Of a stretch of 64,000 nucleotides of DNA, positions 55,825-64,000 are shown in pieces. Under the pieces are notes generated by a model, which made no database searches, was not told where the DNA came from, and worked only from the letters and a program-made list of their open reading frames with translations. Position numbers and translations under genes: made by a program. Source of the DNA: an uncultured Verrucomicrobia subdivision 3 bacterium. Lineage in GTDB: Bacteria; Verrucomicrobiota; Verrucomicrobiia; Limisphaerales; UBA11358. The stretch spans positions 1 to 64,000 of the forward strand of contig CAJAQO010000198.1 of the NCBI GenBank assembly GCA_903944085.1, read 5' to 3'. Numbering within the stretch: position 1 is the stretch's first letter; each line of letters starts with the position of its first letter.

Positions 55825-56112
55825 ATGGATTATCACGGCGGCCTGGCCGCAAACATTGTCCAAGTCATCAACCAGGCTTCCGGAACCAGTCCGCAGATTC
55901 AGCCTTTGGTGTTGCTGAAGGGAGGTGACTCAACGGCATTGATTCGTTTCCACGGTGCGCCGGGACAAACTTGGCGCATTCAAGCCTGCGATGCCATCGG
56001 CGGAACTTGGACGACCATTGGAACCGCCATGGCCGGATCGGACGGTTTGATTGATGCGACTGATGCCGTCGGAATGTATTCGTTACGATTTTACCGCGCG
56101 GTTTCCCCATAG
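55825..56112 (+). pseudogene. Orphan C-terminal domain remnant of a secreted protein
   Basis: 95 aa; LIRFHGAPGQTWRIQACDAIGGTWTTIGTAMAGSDGLIDATDAVGMYSLRFYRAVSP matches the C-terminal module style of the large secreted proteins here but lacks any signal peptide or body. Confidence 0.5.
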
Positions 56113-56300
56113 TAGGCAGCCGTGGCGAAGGCACTCATTGCTTTCGTTGGCCCGGCCCAACAATTATCGCGAACGACAAAGACTCCGCAGCCTACTCAAA
56201 AACGCCAAGCGCATTTTTGCCAGCATCTTAGCTGGTGGCGGATATCAAATTATAGGAATTGAAGTGGAGTTGGCTGGTAATGCGTTTAAGGCGCTGATAG

Positions 56301-56516
56301 CTGGAACTCGTCTGGTTTCGGTCCCACCTCGCGGCTCAAGTCATCTTCGACGGGAAAAGTGTTGGGGACGTGTTTCACGCCTTCGAGTTGCTCATGGTTA
56401 ATAACGAGGACTTGCGGTCGTATCAATATCTGGAACGGCTGACGACGCTGATGAATCTGCTCGCCAGCGGCAGCATCGGTTTTTCCGGTAGGTTAAGAAG
56501 TTTGGTCGAGAAATAA
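56301..56516 (+). pseudogene. Possible ATP-dependent DNA ligase fragment
   Basis: Frame opens right after two stops (TGA TAG at 56295-56300): LELVWFRSHLAAQVIFDGKSVGDVFHAFELLMVNNEDLRSYQYLERLTTLMNLLASGSIGFSG..; 'F.AF.LL..N.EDLR....ER...L..LL' recalls the ligase adenylation domain. No start codon or catalytic lysine motif. Confidence 0.3.
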
Positions 56517-56616
56517 TCGAACGCCAGTCGGTCTCCGGCAAAGACGTGGCCAGAATGGGTGGTGGCGCAGTCACAAATCAACCATTCAATTTCCGGCAAC
56601 TCTTGTTTTTTGCATA

Positions 56617-57345
56617 TTAGCAGCCATGTTGAATGTCGTATGCATGTTGCCAAGCATGAGTGATATGCGCGGTGATAGCGTCTACGCCGACTCCATGTTT
56701 GACCTGTGCAAACACGAATGGCCCGGCCCCGCGCATTTTTTTTGTGTCGCGTTCCATCACCGCCAAATCGGCACCCACGCCGGCGGCGAGATCGGTCTTG
56801 TTGATGACGAGCAGGTCGGACTGCGTGATGCCCGGACCTCCTTTGCGCGGAATTTTGTCACCGCCGCAGACATCAATCACTTGAATGGTAAAATCAGCCA
56901 GTTCACGGCTGAAGCACGCCGCCAGATTGTCGCCGCCGGATTCGATGAACAGCATTTGTGGTTTGAACTTTTGGTGCAGTTCCTCCAGCGCGAGCAAATT
57001 CGCCGAAATATCCTCGCGGATCGCCGTGTGCGGACACCCGCCGGTTTCCACCGCGCGGATGCGTTCGGCGGGCAGCGCTTCGTGCTTGGTAAGAAACTCA
57101 GCATCTTCCTTGGTGAAAATATCGTTCGTCACGGCGGCAATATTCATGGTGGCGCGCAAGCGTTGACAGAGTTGAAGCAACAACGCCGTTTTGCCACTGC
57201 CTACCGGACCACCCACCCCGACAGTAAAAGCGCGTTTACTGAAATCGCGGTCAAGCGGTTGCTCGCGCTCAGTAAAATGCCCCGCTGAGTCTGCGTGGCC
57301 ATTGCCACCGTGGGTTTGAAAATGGAACAGCAAGCTTGAGTTCAT
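56617..57345 (-). CDS. ureG: Urease accessory GTPase UreG
   Basis: 242 aa; [117 protein letters not shown]. Confidence 0.96.
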   Translation of the reverse strand: MNSSLLFHFQTHGGNGHADSAGHFTEREQPLDRDFSKRAFTVGVGGPVGSGKTALLLQLCQRLRATMNIAAVTNDIFTKEDAEFLTKHEALPAERIRAVETGGCPHTAIREDISANLLALEELHQKFKPQMLFIESGGDNLAACFSRELADFTIQVIDVCGGDKIPRKGGPGITQSDLLVINKTDLAAGVGADLAVMERDTKKMRGAGPFVFAQVKHGVGVDAITAHITHAWQHAYDIQHGC

Positions 57346-57357
57346 GGCGGTTGTTTT

Positions 57358-58005
57358 TTAGCTCTGAAAAAGTCGGGAGTAAAGCCGGTCTTGCGCGCCT
57401 TGCCAGAGGTCGAGCAGCGGCGAAGTTTGGGCGATTTGATCCAGCGTCAACAAGGCGCAGGCATTTAGAATTATTTCTGCTTTTGGCGACAGCTTATGCT
57501 GTAGTATCTGCGCCTCCATCGGCCCGATGATGTTCAAACGCACCGCCGCCGCCAGCACGCTGCGGAGGTGATTGAATAAAAACAGGCGGGCCGTCGTGGC
57601 GCGCGAAACTTCCAACCGGCGCAGGCCCGCGCCAAGAACTGGCGCGTAATGGGCGAATTCAATTTCCAATTTCAAATTTTCAATTTCCAATTTGAAAATG
57701 CGTTCCGCCGCCGTCAGAAAAGCCCGGCCCTGCGCCCGGCTGGCGCGGTTGGCGACATGGTTCGTCGTGAAAACATCGCAAAGCTGGTCAAACTCAGCGA
57801 GTTTTTCCGGCTCATCAAAAGCGGCCATAGCAAATGGCAGCGCCGCATGACCGAGTTGTTGGAGGCTGGCCTCGAGGAAAGAAAACAGTTCGCTGCGATT
57901 GCGGACTTCGCCGTGCTGCCAGGCGGCTTCGAGTCCGAGTGAATGAGCGAAACCGCCGGTGGGAAACGCCGAATCGCAAAGTTGCCAGAGCAGCCAATCA
58001 TCCAT
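57358..58005 (-). CDS. ureF: Urease accessory protein UreF
   Basis: ATG at 58005: MDDWLLWQLCDSAFPTGGFAHSLGLEAAWQHGEV..; typical UreF N-terminus. The track ORF extends to 58185 upstream. Confidence 0.9.
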   Translation of the reverse strand: MDDWLLWQLCDSAFPTGGFAHSLGLEAAWQHGEVRNRSELFSFLEASLQQLGHAALPFAMAAFDEPEKLAEFDQLCDVFTTNHVANRASRAQGRAFLTAAERIFKLEIENLKLEIEFAHYAPVLGAGLRRLEVSRATTARLFLFNHLRSVLAAAVRLNIIGPMEAQILQHKLSPKAEIILNACALLTLDQIAQTSPLLDLWQGAQDRLYSRLFQS

Positions 58006-58133
58006 TTTTTTATTTGCCGTTGCAGGAGCTACCGCACTCAAGTTGAAAACTTTTGAACGGCGAGCGGCCAATTGGATCACAGATTTTCCAGGTTGTTGGC
58101 CATGACCGTTGATTTGGGGCGCGCGTGACACGA

Positions 58134-59849
58134 TTAAAAAAGTTGATACCGCTGCGCCAGCGGCAGCACTTTTGCCGGTTCGCACGTCAGCAGTTCGCCA
58201 TCCGCACGGACTTTGTAGGTTTCAGGATCCACCGTGATCTTCGGCATGGCGTTGTTCCATTTTAAATCTTTCTTGCCCACTTTGCGACAACCACGCACGG
58301 CTTCGATGCGTTTGGTCAGACCATAAGTTTTGCCCACACCTTTTTGTTTCGCGAGTTGGCTGACAAACGCAATGGAACTCATCCCCGCCGTGCGGCCCAA
58401 CGCGCCGAACATCGGCCGCATGAACACCGGCTGCGGCGTGGGAATGCTCGCGTTCGGGTCGCCCATTTGCGCCCACGCGATAATGCCGCCTTTGATCACC
58501 ATTTCCGGTTTCGCGCCGAACATCGATGGTTTCCATAAAACAAGATCGGCGAGCTTGCCGACTTCAATCGAACCGATGATGTGCGCCATGCCATGCGCGA
58601 GCGCGGGGTTGATCGTGTATTTCGCGAGGTAACGTTTGATTCGAAGATTGTCGTTGTCGCCTTTTTCACCGGGCAGACGACCACGCTGTTGCTTCATCTT
58701 GTCCGCCGTCTGCCAACTGCGCGTGATGACTTCGCCGATGCGGCCCATTGCCTGCGAATCGGAACTCATCATGCTGATTGCGCCAAGGTCGTGTAAAATA
58801 TCCTCGGCAGCGATGGTCTCGCCGCGAATCCGGCTTTCGGCAAACGCCACGTCTTCTGGCAAATTCGGATCGAGATGATGGCATACCATGAGCATGTCGA
58901 GATGCTCGTCAATGGTGTTGACCGTGTAAGGCTTCGTCGGGTTGGTGGAACTTGGCAGCACGTTTGGTTCGCCACAAATGCGGATGATGTCCGGTGCATG
59001 GCCACCGCCCGCGCCTTCGCTGTGATAAGTATGGATCGTCCGGCCTTTGAACGCAGCGATCGTGCCTTCAACAAATGTGGATTCATTCAACGTGTCTGTG
59101 TGAATCGTGACTTGAATATCGTGCTTGTCCGCCATGCTCAAACAACAATCAATCGCCGCCGGCGTCGTGCCCCAATCTTCGTGCAACTTCAAACCAATCG
59201 CACCGGCCTCGATTTGATCGCTCAAACCTTCTGGCATCGCGGTGTTGCCTTTGCCAGTAAAACCAAAATTGAGCGGCAAGGAATCCACGGCTTGCAACAT
59301 CGCTTTGAAGTAAAATGGCGCGGGCGTGCAGGTGGTCGCGCAGGTGCCGACCGCCGGCCCGGTGCCACCGCCAACCATCGTCGTGAGTCCGGCCGCAATG
59401 GCTTCGTGCGCCTGCTGCGGACAGATGAAATGGATATGCGTGTCGAGTCCGCCCGCCGTGATGATCAAACCTTCGCCTGCGATCACTTCGGTCGTGACGC
59501 CGATGATCATTTTTTTGGTAACGCCCGCCATGACATCGGGATTGCCCGCCTTGCCAATGCCGGAGATCAAACCGTTTTTAATGCCGATGTCTGCTTTGTA
59601 AATTCCCGTGTAATCAATGATGAGTGCGTTGGTGATGACGCAATCCAGTGCGTCCTTTGCCCCGACGCCAGCGGCCTGGCCCATGCCTTCGCGGATGACC
59701 TTGCCGCCGCCAAATTTGCATTCGTCGCCATAAATCGTGGAATCTTTTTCGACTTCGAGAATCAACGATGTATCGCCGAGCCGGACTTTGTCGCCGGTCG
59801 TCGGGCCAAACATTTCGGCGTAATGCGCGCGTTTCATGGTGTGCGACAT
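58134..59849 (-). CDS. ureC: Urease subunit alpha
   Basis: 571 aa; [49 protein letters not shown] (carbamylated Lys region), [50 protein letters not shown]. Confidence 0.98.
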   Translation of the reverse strand: MSHTMKRAHYAEMFGPTTGDKVRLGDTSLILEVEKDSTIYGDECKFGGGKVIREGMGQAAGVGAKDALDCVITNALIIDYTGIYKADIGIKNGLISGIGKAGNPDVMAGVTKKMIIGVTTEVIAGEGLIITAGGLDTHIHFICPQQAHEAIAAGLTTMVGGGTGPAVGTCATTCTPAPFYFKAMLQAVDSLPLNFGFTGKGNTAMPEGLSDQIEAGAIGLKLHEDWGTTPAAIDCCLSMADKHDIQVTIHTDTLNESTFVEGTIAAFKGRTIHTYHSEGAGGGHAPDIIRICGEPNVLPSSTNPTKPYTVNTIDEHLDMLMVCHHLDPNLPEDVAFAESRIRGETIAAEDILHDLGAISMMSSDSQAMGRIGEVITRSWQTADKMKQQRGRLPGEKGDNDNLRIKRYLAKYTINPALAHGMAHIIGSIEVGKLADLVLWKPSMFGAKPEMVIKGGIIAWAQMGDPNASIPTPQPVFMRPMFGALGRTAGMSSIAFVSQLAKQKGVGKTYGLTKRIEAVRGCRKVGKKDLKWNNAMPKITVDPETYKVRADGELLTCEPAKVLPLAQRYQLF

Positions 59850-59853
59850 AAAT

Positions 59854-61248
59854 TCAGGCTGCGGCCGGCGCGAGGTAACGAATGCGTTTGTTGACGTCGG
59901 TGTTGATGGAATGATACGGCTGCGTCAAATTTCCGGCGGCGAACAAAGTCTGGCGCGTGTGTTCCAGGTCATCATCGCCGATGGCGTCGGTGAAAATGGG
60001 TAGCAGATATTCAATGCCCAGTTTGGAGGGTCGCATGAGTTTCGCATCGTAAAGCGATGGGTGCATGGAACGCGCATGAATCAATCCCCAGCGATCACGC
60101 AACCGATTTGCATCGTAGCCTTCAACATGAAAGCCTTTCGTTTCGTTATATTGCAAGATTGAAATCGCGTTGTTGCGGCCTTCGATCAGCATCTCGACCG
60201 ACTTAGCGCCAAGCTGGGCGGCGTAAAAGCGATCGAACAAAATCGGCCGGCCGCCGCGTTGCGTATGACCGACTTTGCGCGTGAAAATCGCTTCGCGCGC
60301 CGTTTCGCTCCGGCGATAGAGCTTGAAATAATTGTCGCCGATCATCTGGATCAGCTTTGAACGCAAGGCCTCCGCCGCGCCACTCAGTTGGATGTTCCCG
60401 GCAGGATCGGAGGATTTTAATTCCGCGCCCAGCTCGCGACCTTGCGAATCCACGATGCCTTCGCCGCAAACGATCACGACATTTTTCTGCAAGTCGTAAG
60501 TATGTTTCACGCGTTCGACGAGATGTTCCAGATCGAGCGGCTGTTCGGGCACGAGCAAAATGTCCGGGCGGCCGTAAGCCGTGCCGAGCGCGATGTAACC
60601 GGAGTGGCGGCCCATGACCTCGATGATGGCAATGCGACGATGACTCTCGGCCGTGGTGCGAATGCGCCCAACGCCTTGCGCAGAAACAAAAACTGACGTG
60701 GCATAGCCGGGCGTGGCGTAATTGACAATTTGATCAAGTTGAAAAACCGCCCGGGATTCGGCCCGTTTGTAATGGTAGCCGCCCTTTGCGGAAGTATCGT
60801 TGACGCGCACGAATTCATCCGGCTCGCTGGGATAATTCAGGCCGAGGTCGTTATCAATTGTCTTCGGCGCGAGCACAGTAGGCAGGCGTTCGGCCAATGG
60901 TTGCAGCCCATTCAGCGTGCCGTCGCCGCCCACGCAAATCAGTCCTTCAATGCCGAGTTTGGCCAACCGCGACGCAATCATATCCAAATCATCCTTCTTT
61001 TCTGGATCAACATAATCGCGCGAAGAGCCAATCAGCGTGCCGCCTTTGGCCGGATCGAGCTCCGGGATTTCCTGATACAGCGGATTGAGCAGAACGTGCG
61101 GGACGCGCGGATTGAACAGGCTGTTGAAGCCTTTGATAAGACCCACGATTTCCACCTTGAGTTGGTTGGCGCGCGTAACGGCACCCGCGATGGTTGCGTT
61201 CAAGGCCGGTGTGTCGCCGCCCGCTGTCAAAATGCCGATGCGTTTCAT
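59854..61248 (-). CDS. Phosphofructokinase (PfkA / PPi-PFK superfamily)
   Basis: 464 aa; [82 protein letters not shown]. Confidence 0.92.
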   Translation of the reverse strand: MKRIGILTAGGDTPALNATIAGAVTRANQLKVEIVGLIKGFNSLFNPRVPHVLLNPLYQEIPELDPAKGGTLIGSSRDYVDPEKKDDLDMIASRLAKLGIEGLICVGGDGTLNGLQPLAERLPTVLAPKTIDNDLGLNYPSEPDEFVRVNDTSAKGGYHYKRAESRAVFQLDQIVNYATPGYATSVFVSAQGVGRIRTTAESHRRIAIIEVMGRHSGYIALGTAYGRPDILLVPEQPLDLEHLVERVKHTYDLQKNVVIVCGEGIVDSQGRELGAELKSSDPAGNIQLSGAAEALRSKLIQMIGDNYFKLYRRSETAREAIFTRKVGHTQRGGRPILFDRFYAAQLGAKSVEMLIEGRNNAISILQYNETKGFHVEGYDANRLRDRWGLIHARSMHPSLYDAKLMRPSKLGIEYLLPIFTDAIGDDDLEHTRQTLFAAGNLTQPYHSINTDVNKRIRYLAPAAA

Positions 61249-62003
61249 ACAGGTTGATTTGCAAATGACGCTGATTTGATTTTTTTCAAAGCCGCCTTTT
61301 TCCCGGCCGGAGAAACTTTGCCGCTCGCGAGATTGTTGCCACCGCGAATAATTTTTTTTCCGGCAATTTCAACCAACTTCACCGTCTTGGTTTCGCCGGG
61401 TTCAAAACGCACGGCGGTGCCGGCGGGAATATCAAGTCGCTTGCCATACGCCGCGCCGCGATCAAATTGCAACAACGCATTCGTCTCGATGAAATGATAA
61501 TGACTGCCAACTTGAATCGGTCGGTCACCGAGATTTGTGACGGGAATTTCCAACGTAGCACGGCCGGTATTGAGTTCGATTTCACCTTCCTTGATTTCGG
61601 TTGAACCCGGAACCGGTTCGTCGGCGATTGCTTTGAACATGGAAATATCCGGCACCGGCAGAAAACTGCCATGCAGCGCGAGCGCGAGATTTCCGTTCTC
61701 ACTGGCGATGGGATGATGCACGGTCACAAGTTTGGAGCCGTCAGGAAACGTGCCTTCGACTTGCACGTCATAAATCATTTCCGGCACGCCGGACATCACT
61801 TGGTTCCGGCCGAGCAAATGCCGACCGAGATTCATCAGTTCGGCGACGCTCTTGCCATCGCGAATGAATTCCAAAATCACCGCTGCGATGAGCGCGACTG
61901 CTTCGGGATGGTTCAGTCGCAGGCCGCGCGCGAGGCGTTTCTGCGCGAGAAAACCGGCGTTGTGCAGCAGCAGTTTGTCAATTTCGCGAGGAGACAGGTG
62001 CAT
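61245..62003 (-). CDS. ureAB: Fused urease subunit gamma-beta (UreAB)
   Basis: ATG at 62003: [40 protein letters not shown] (gamma) followed in the same frame by [93 protein letters not shown] (beta). Confidence 0.95.
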   Translation of the reverse strand: MHLSPREIDKLLLHNAGFLAQKRLARGLRLNHPEAVALIAAVILEFIRDGKSVAELMNLGRHLLGRNQVMSGVPEMIYDVQVEGTFPDGSKLVTVHHPIASENGNLALALHGSFLPVPDISMFKAIADEPVPGSTEIKEGEIELNTGRATLEIPVTNLGDRPIQVGSHYHFIETNALLQFDRGAAYGKRLDIPAGTAVRFEPGETKTVKLVEIAGKKIIRGGNNLASGKVSPAGKKAALKKIKSASFANQPV

Positions 62004-62007
62004 AAAA

Positions 62008-62850
62008 TTACCATTTGCGCGCCCACGGATCGTCGCCGAGGAATTCCGACACAAATGCCAGACGTCGGTGGAGTTCACGTCCAACGGCTTCGACTTGTTC
62101 GCCCGCCACCCGCAGCACCGCGCCGTCGCGCACAGGGCTGGCGCTGACGACCAACGCCGCGTGGCGTTCCACCGGCGCGGCGGAAATGTTCTGCAGCAAT
62201 TCACCGGCAACAGCACGCAGCGGCTCCCCGGCAAGCAACACGGTGGCAAAACAGTTGAATCGTCCGGTTCGCGCCGGCGAGGTCAATGAACCATCGGCCG
62301 AATCCAGCAAGATTGATTCGAGAAAAATTCTTTCACCCGCAACGAAAACTTCGTTGCGCGTTGTAAACTGTGAAAATTGCCAGCGTTCACCGCGTGCGGC
62401 GCGGCCGGACGTGAACCAATCAACCAGCACCAATCCGGCTCCGGCGGCGAGGTGAAATTCCTGTCGTTGCGAATAGCTGGAGCCGGCAAACGCCTGCACC
62501 GGATCGGGCGCGAACACGAGCAGCGAATTTTCGTCCAGCATGGCCCGGGTTACGTGGCCGCACGGAAGTTGATTGGGATTGCGATAAATTTTTGTGGAAG
62601 CCTGCGTGCCGAGAAAACAGCGCGCGTTTTTGCCGAGGCGGAGGTCGAGCCGGGTCTGGTCGCCAGCGACAAGGCCGCCGCCGAAGCTGCTCGTGCAGGC
62701 CCAGACGCTGCGGCCCCGCGCCCGAGGCGTGAGCAGCTTCAACGGACTGCGGGCCAGCGCGGACGTGACGGCACTCGCGCCGCAAACGGATTCGACTTCG
62801 AGCGCCGCGCCGCCGGGTTCCTTGGAATAATTTTTTGCAAAAGCAACCAC
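62008..62850 (-). CDS. ureD: Urease accessory protein UreD/UreH
   Basis: 280 aa, GTG start; [55 protein letters not shown] is typical UreD. Confidence 0.93.
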   Translation of the reverse strand: MVAFAKNYSKEPGGAALEVESVCGASAVTSALARSPLKLLTPRARGRSVWACTSSFGGGLVAGDQTRLDLRLGKNARCFLGTQASTKIYRNPNQLPCGHVTRAMLDENSLLVFAPDPVQAFAGSSYSQRQEFHLAAGAGLVLVDWFTSGRAARGERWQFSQFTTRNEVFVAGERIFLESILLDSADGSLTSPARTGRFNCFATVLLAGEPLRAVAGELLQNISAAPVERHAALVVSASPVRDGAVLRVAGEQVEAVGRELHRRLAFVSEFLGDDPWARKW

Positions 62851-62852
62851 GC

Positions 62853-63548
62853 TTAAACAGTCAGGTGTTTTTTGACAATGTCATTATTCAGTTGCGAAAT
62901 CGGGCCGTTGGCCACGATCGCGCCACGATCCATGATGTAAAAACTGTCGCCAACACTTAAACAGAAGTCGAGATATTGTTCCACGAGCAGGATGCTGATC
63001 TTGCCTTCCTTTTTGATTTTCAAAAGCGTGTCGCCAATCAAATCAATGATGTTCGGCTGGATGCCTTCGGTCGGCTCGTCGAGAATCAAAATTTGCGGAT
63101 CGGTCAGCAGCGCGCGGGCGATGGCGAGTTGCTGCTGCTGGCCGCCGCTCAACACGCCGCCTTTGCGCTGGAGAAATTCCTTCAGGATGGGAAACAATTC
63201 CAATACGCGATCCACCTGGCCGTTGGCCTTGGTGCCGTGGACGACGAGGCTGATCTTCAAATTTTCCCAAACCGTGAGATGCGGGAAAATGTCGCGGCCC
63301 TGCGGCACAAAGCCGATGCCTTTCCGCGCGCGGGCATCGGGCGGAAGTCCCAGGAGTTCCGTTCCAGCGAGTTTCACCGAGCCGGCTTCGGGCTTCACGA
63401 GGCCGACGATGGCTTTGAGCGTGGTGGTTTTGCCGACGCCATTGCGCCCCATCAGGCAGACGAGGCTGTGCTCCGGCACGGTGAGGTTCACCCCGCGCAA
63501 AATCCGCGAGCCATCGTAGCTGACGTTGATGTTGAGAAGCGAAAGCAT
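62853..63548 (-). CDS. urtE: Urea ABC transporter ATP-binding protein UrtE
   Basis: ATG at 63548: MLSLLNINVSYDGSRILRGVNLTVPEHSLVCLMGRNGVGKTTTLKAIVG; LSGGQQQQLAIARALLTDPQILILDEPTEGIQPNIIDLIG. Located beside urease genes. Confidence 0.93.
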   Translation of the reverse strand: MLSLLNINVSYDGSRILRGVNLTVPEHSLVCLMGRNGVGKTTTLKAIVGLVKPEAGSVKLAGTELLGLPPDARARKGIGFVPQGRDIFPHLTVWENLKISLVVHGTKANGQVDRVLELFPILKEFLQRKGGVLSGGQQQQLAIARALLTDPQILILDEPTEGIQPNIIDLIGDTLLKIKKEGKISILLVEQYLDFCLSVGDSFYIMDRGAIVANGPISQLNNDIVKKHLTV

Positions 63549-63630
63549 GGTCAACAACAAAGCAACAAAGCCACTAAGACAAAATTGATTATTCCATCCG
63601 CCGCACTTTGTTTCTTTGTTCCTTGGTTGT

Positions 63631-64000
63631 TCATTTTTCCTTTTTTTTGCGACCGAGATAAACTTCTTTGACGCGTTCATCGTTTTGCACGTCGTCCACG
63701 GTGCCTTCGCACAGAACATGTCCTTGATGCAGCACGGTGACTTTGCGGGCGATCTGGCGGACGAATGCCATGTCGTGTTCGATGACGATGATGCTGTGCT
63801 TGCCTTCGAGGCTCAACAGCAGTTCACCGGTCTTGTGCGTTTCCTCGTCTGTCATGCCGGCGGCGGGTTCATCCACCAGCAACAATTTCGGGTCTTGCGC
63901 GAGCAACATGCCGATTTCGAGCCATTGTTTCTGACCGTGCGACAACGAGCCGGCCAATGTTTCAGCCTTATCGCTCAAGCCGATAGTTTTCAAAACGGCT
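63631..64000 (-). CDS. urtD: Urea ABC transporter ATP-binding protein UrtD, C-terminal part (truncated by window edge)
   Basis: LAGSLSHGQKQWLEIGMLLAQDPKLLLVDEPAAGMTDEETHKTGELLLSLEGKHSIIVIEHDMAFVRQIARKVTVLHQGHVLCEGT; frame remains open to position 64000. Confidence 0.92.
   Translation of the reverse strand, partial: AVLKTIGLSDKAETLAGSLSHGQKQWLEIGMLLAQDPKLLLVDEPAAGMTDEETHKTGELLLSLEGKHSIIVIEHDMAFVRQIARKVTVLHQGHVLCEGTVDDVQNDERVKEVYLGRKKKEK

Noticed and set aside
56423-56653. 76-aa minus-strand ORF downstream of ureG
   Set aside because: Overlaps the ureG 3' end and the putative relic; no family signature.
58875-59894. 339-aa plus-strand ORF
   Set aside because: Antisense to ureC; composition typical of a shadow ORF.

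Overview
The window reads as chromosomal DNA of a Verrucomicrobiota-like bacterium. That taxonomic guess is inferred from protein architectures (pseudopilin beside giant beta-sandwich/PATR proteins, PVC-style C-termini) and was not tested. Left part (1-3.2 kb, minus strand): the 5' part of a GH3-like beta-glycosidase that the ORF track does not list, a 2,5-dioxovalerate-type aldehyde dehydrogenase, and a queF-queC pair. Centre (3.4-50.4 kb, all plus strand): a long rhamnose-oriented polysaccharide-degradation locus. It has a GH106-like alpha-L-rhamnosidase, an uncharacterised deacetylase/DUF3863-like protein, two GH78 rhamnosidases, a six-hairpin-type glycosidase, a pseudopilin, a histidine kinase/NarL response regulator pair, and four giant secreted modular proteins (1671-2792 aa). 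No SusC/SusD-like genes were seen. Right part: a GntR-ROK-phosphomannose-isomerase-like operon divergent from an MFS sugar porter, a decayed region with remnants, then a minus-strand urea operon (urtD-urtE-ureD-ureAB-pfk-ureC-ureF-ureG) with a phosphofructokinase gene embedded in it. Main novelty candidates: (1) a repeated ~190-residue secreted module, which I cannot assign to a named family, in 11 copies over four neighbouring proteins; (2) a sensor-kinase input domain that aligns with the N-terminal domain of the adjacent GH78 enzyme; (3) a shared ~70-residue DUF3395-like module at different positions in three glycosidases; (4) pfk translationally packed inside the urease operon. No rRNA, tRNA, CRISPR array or intact mobile element was recognised.
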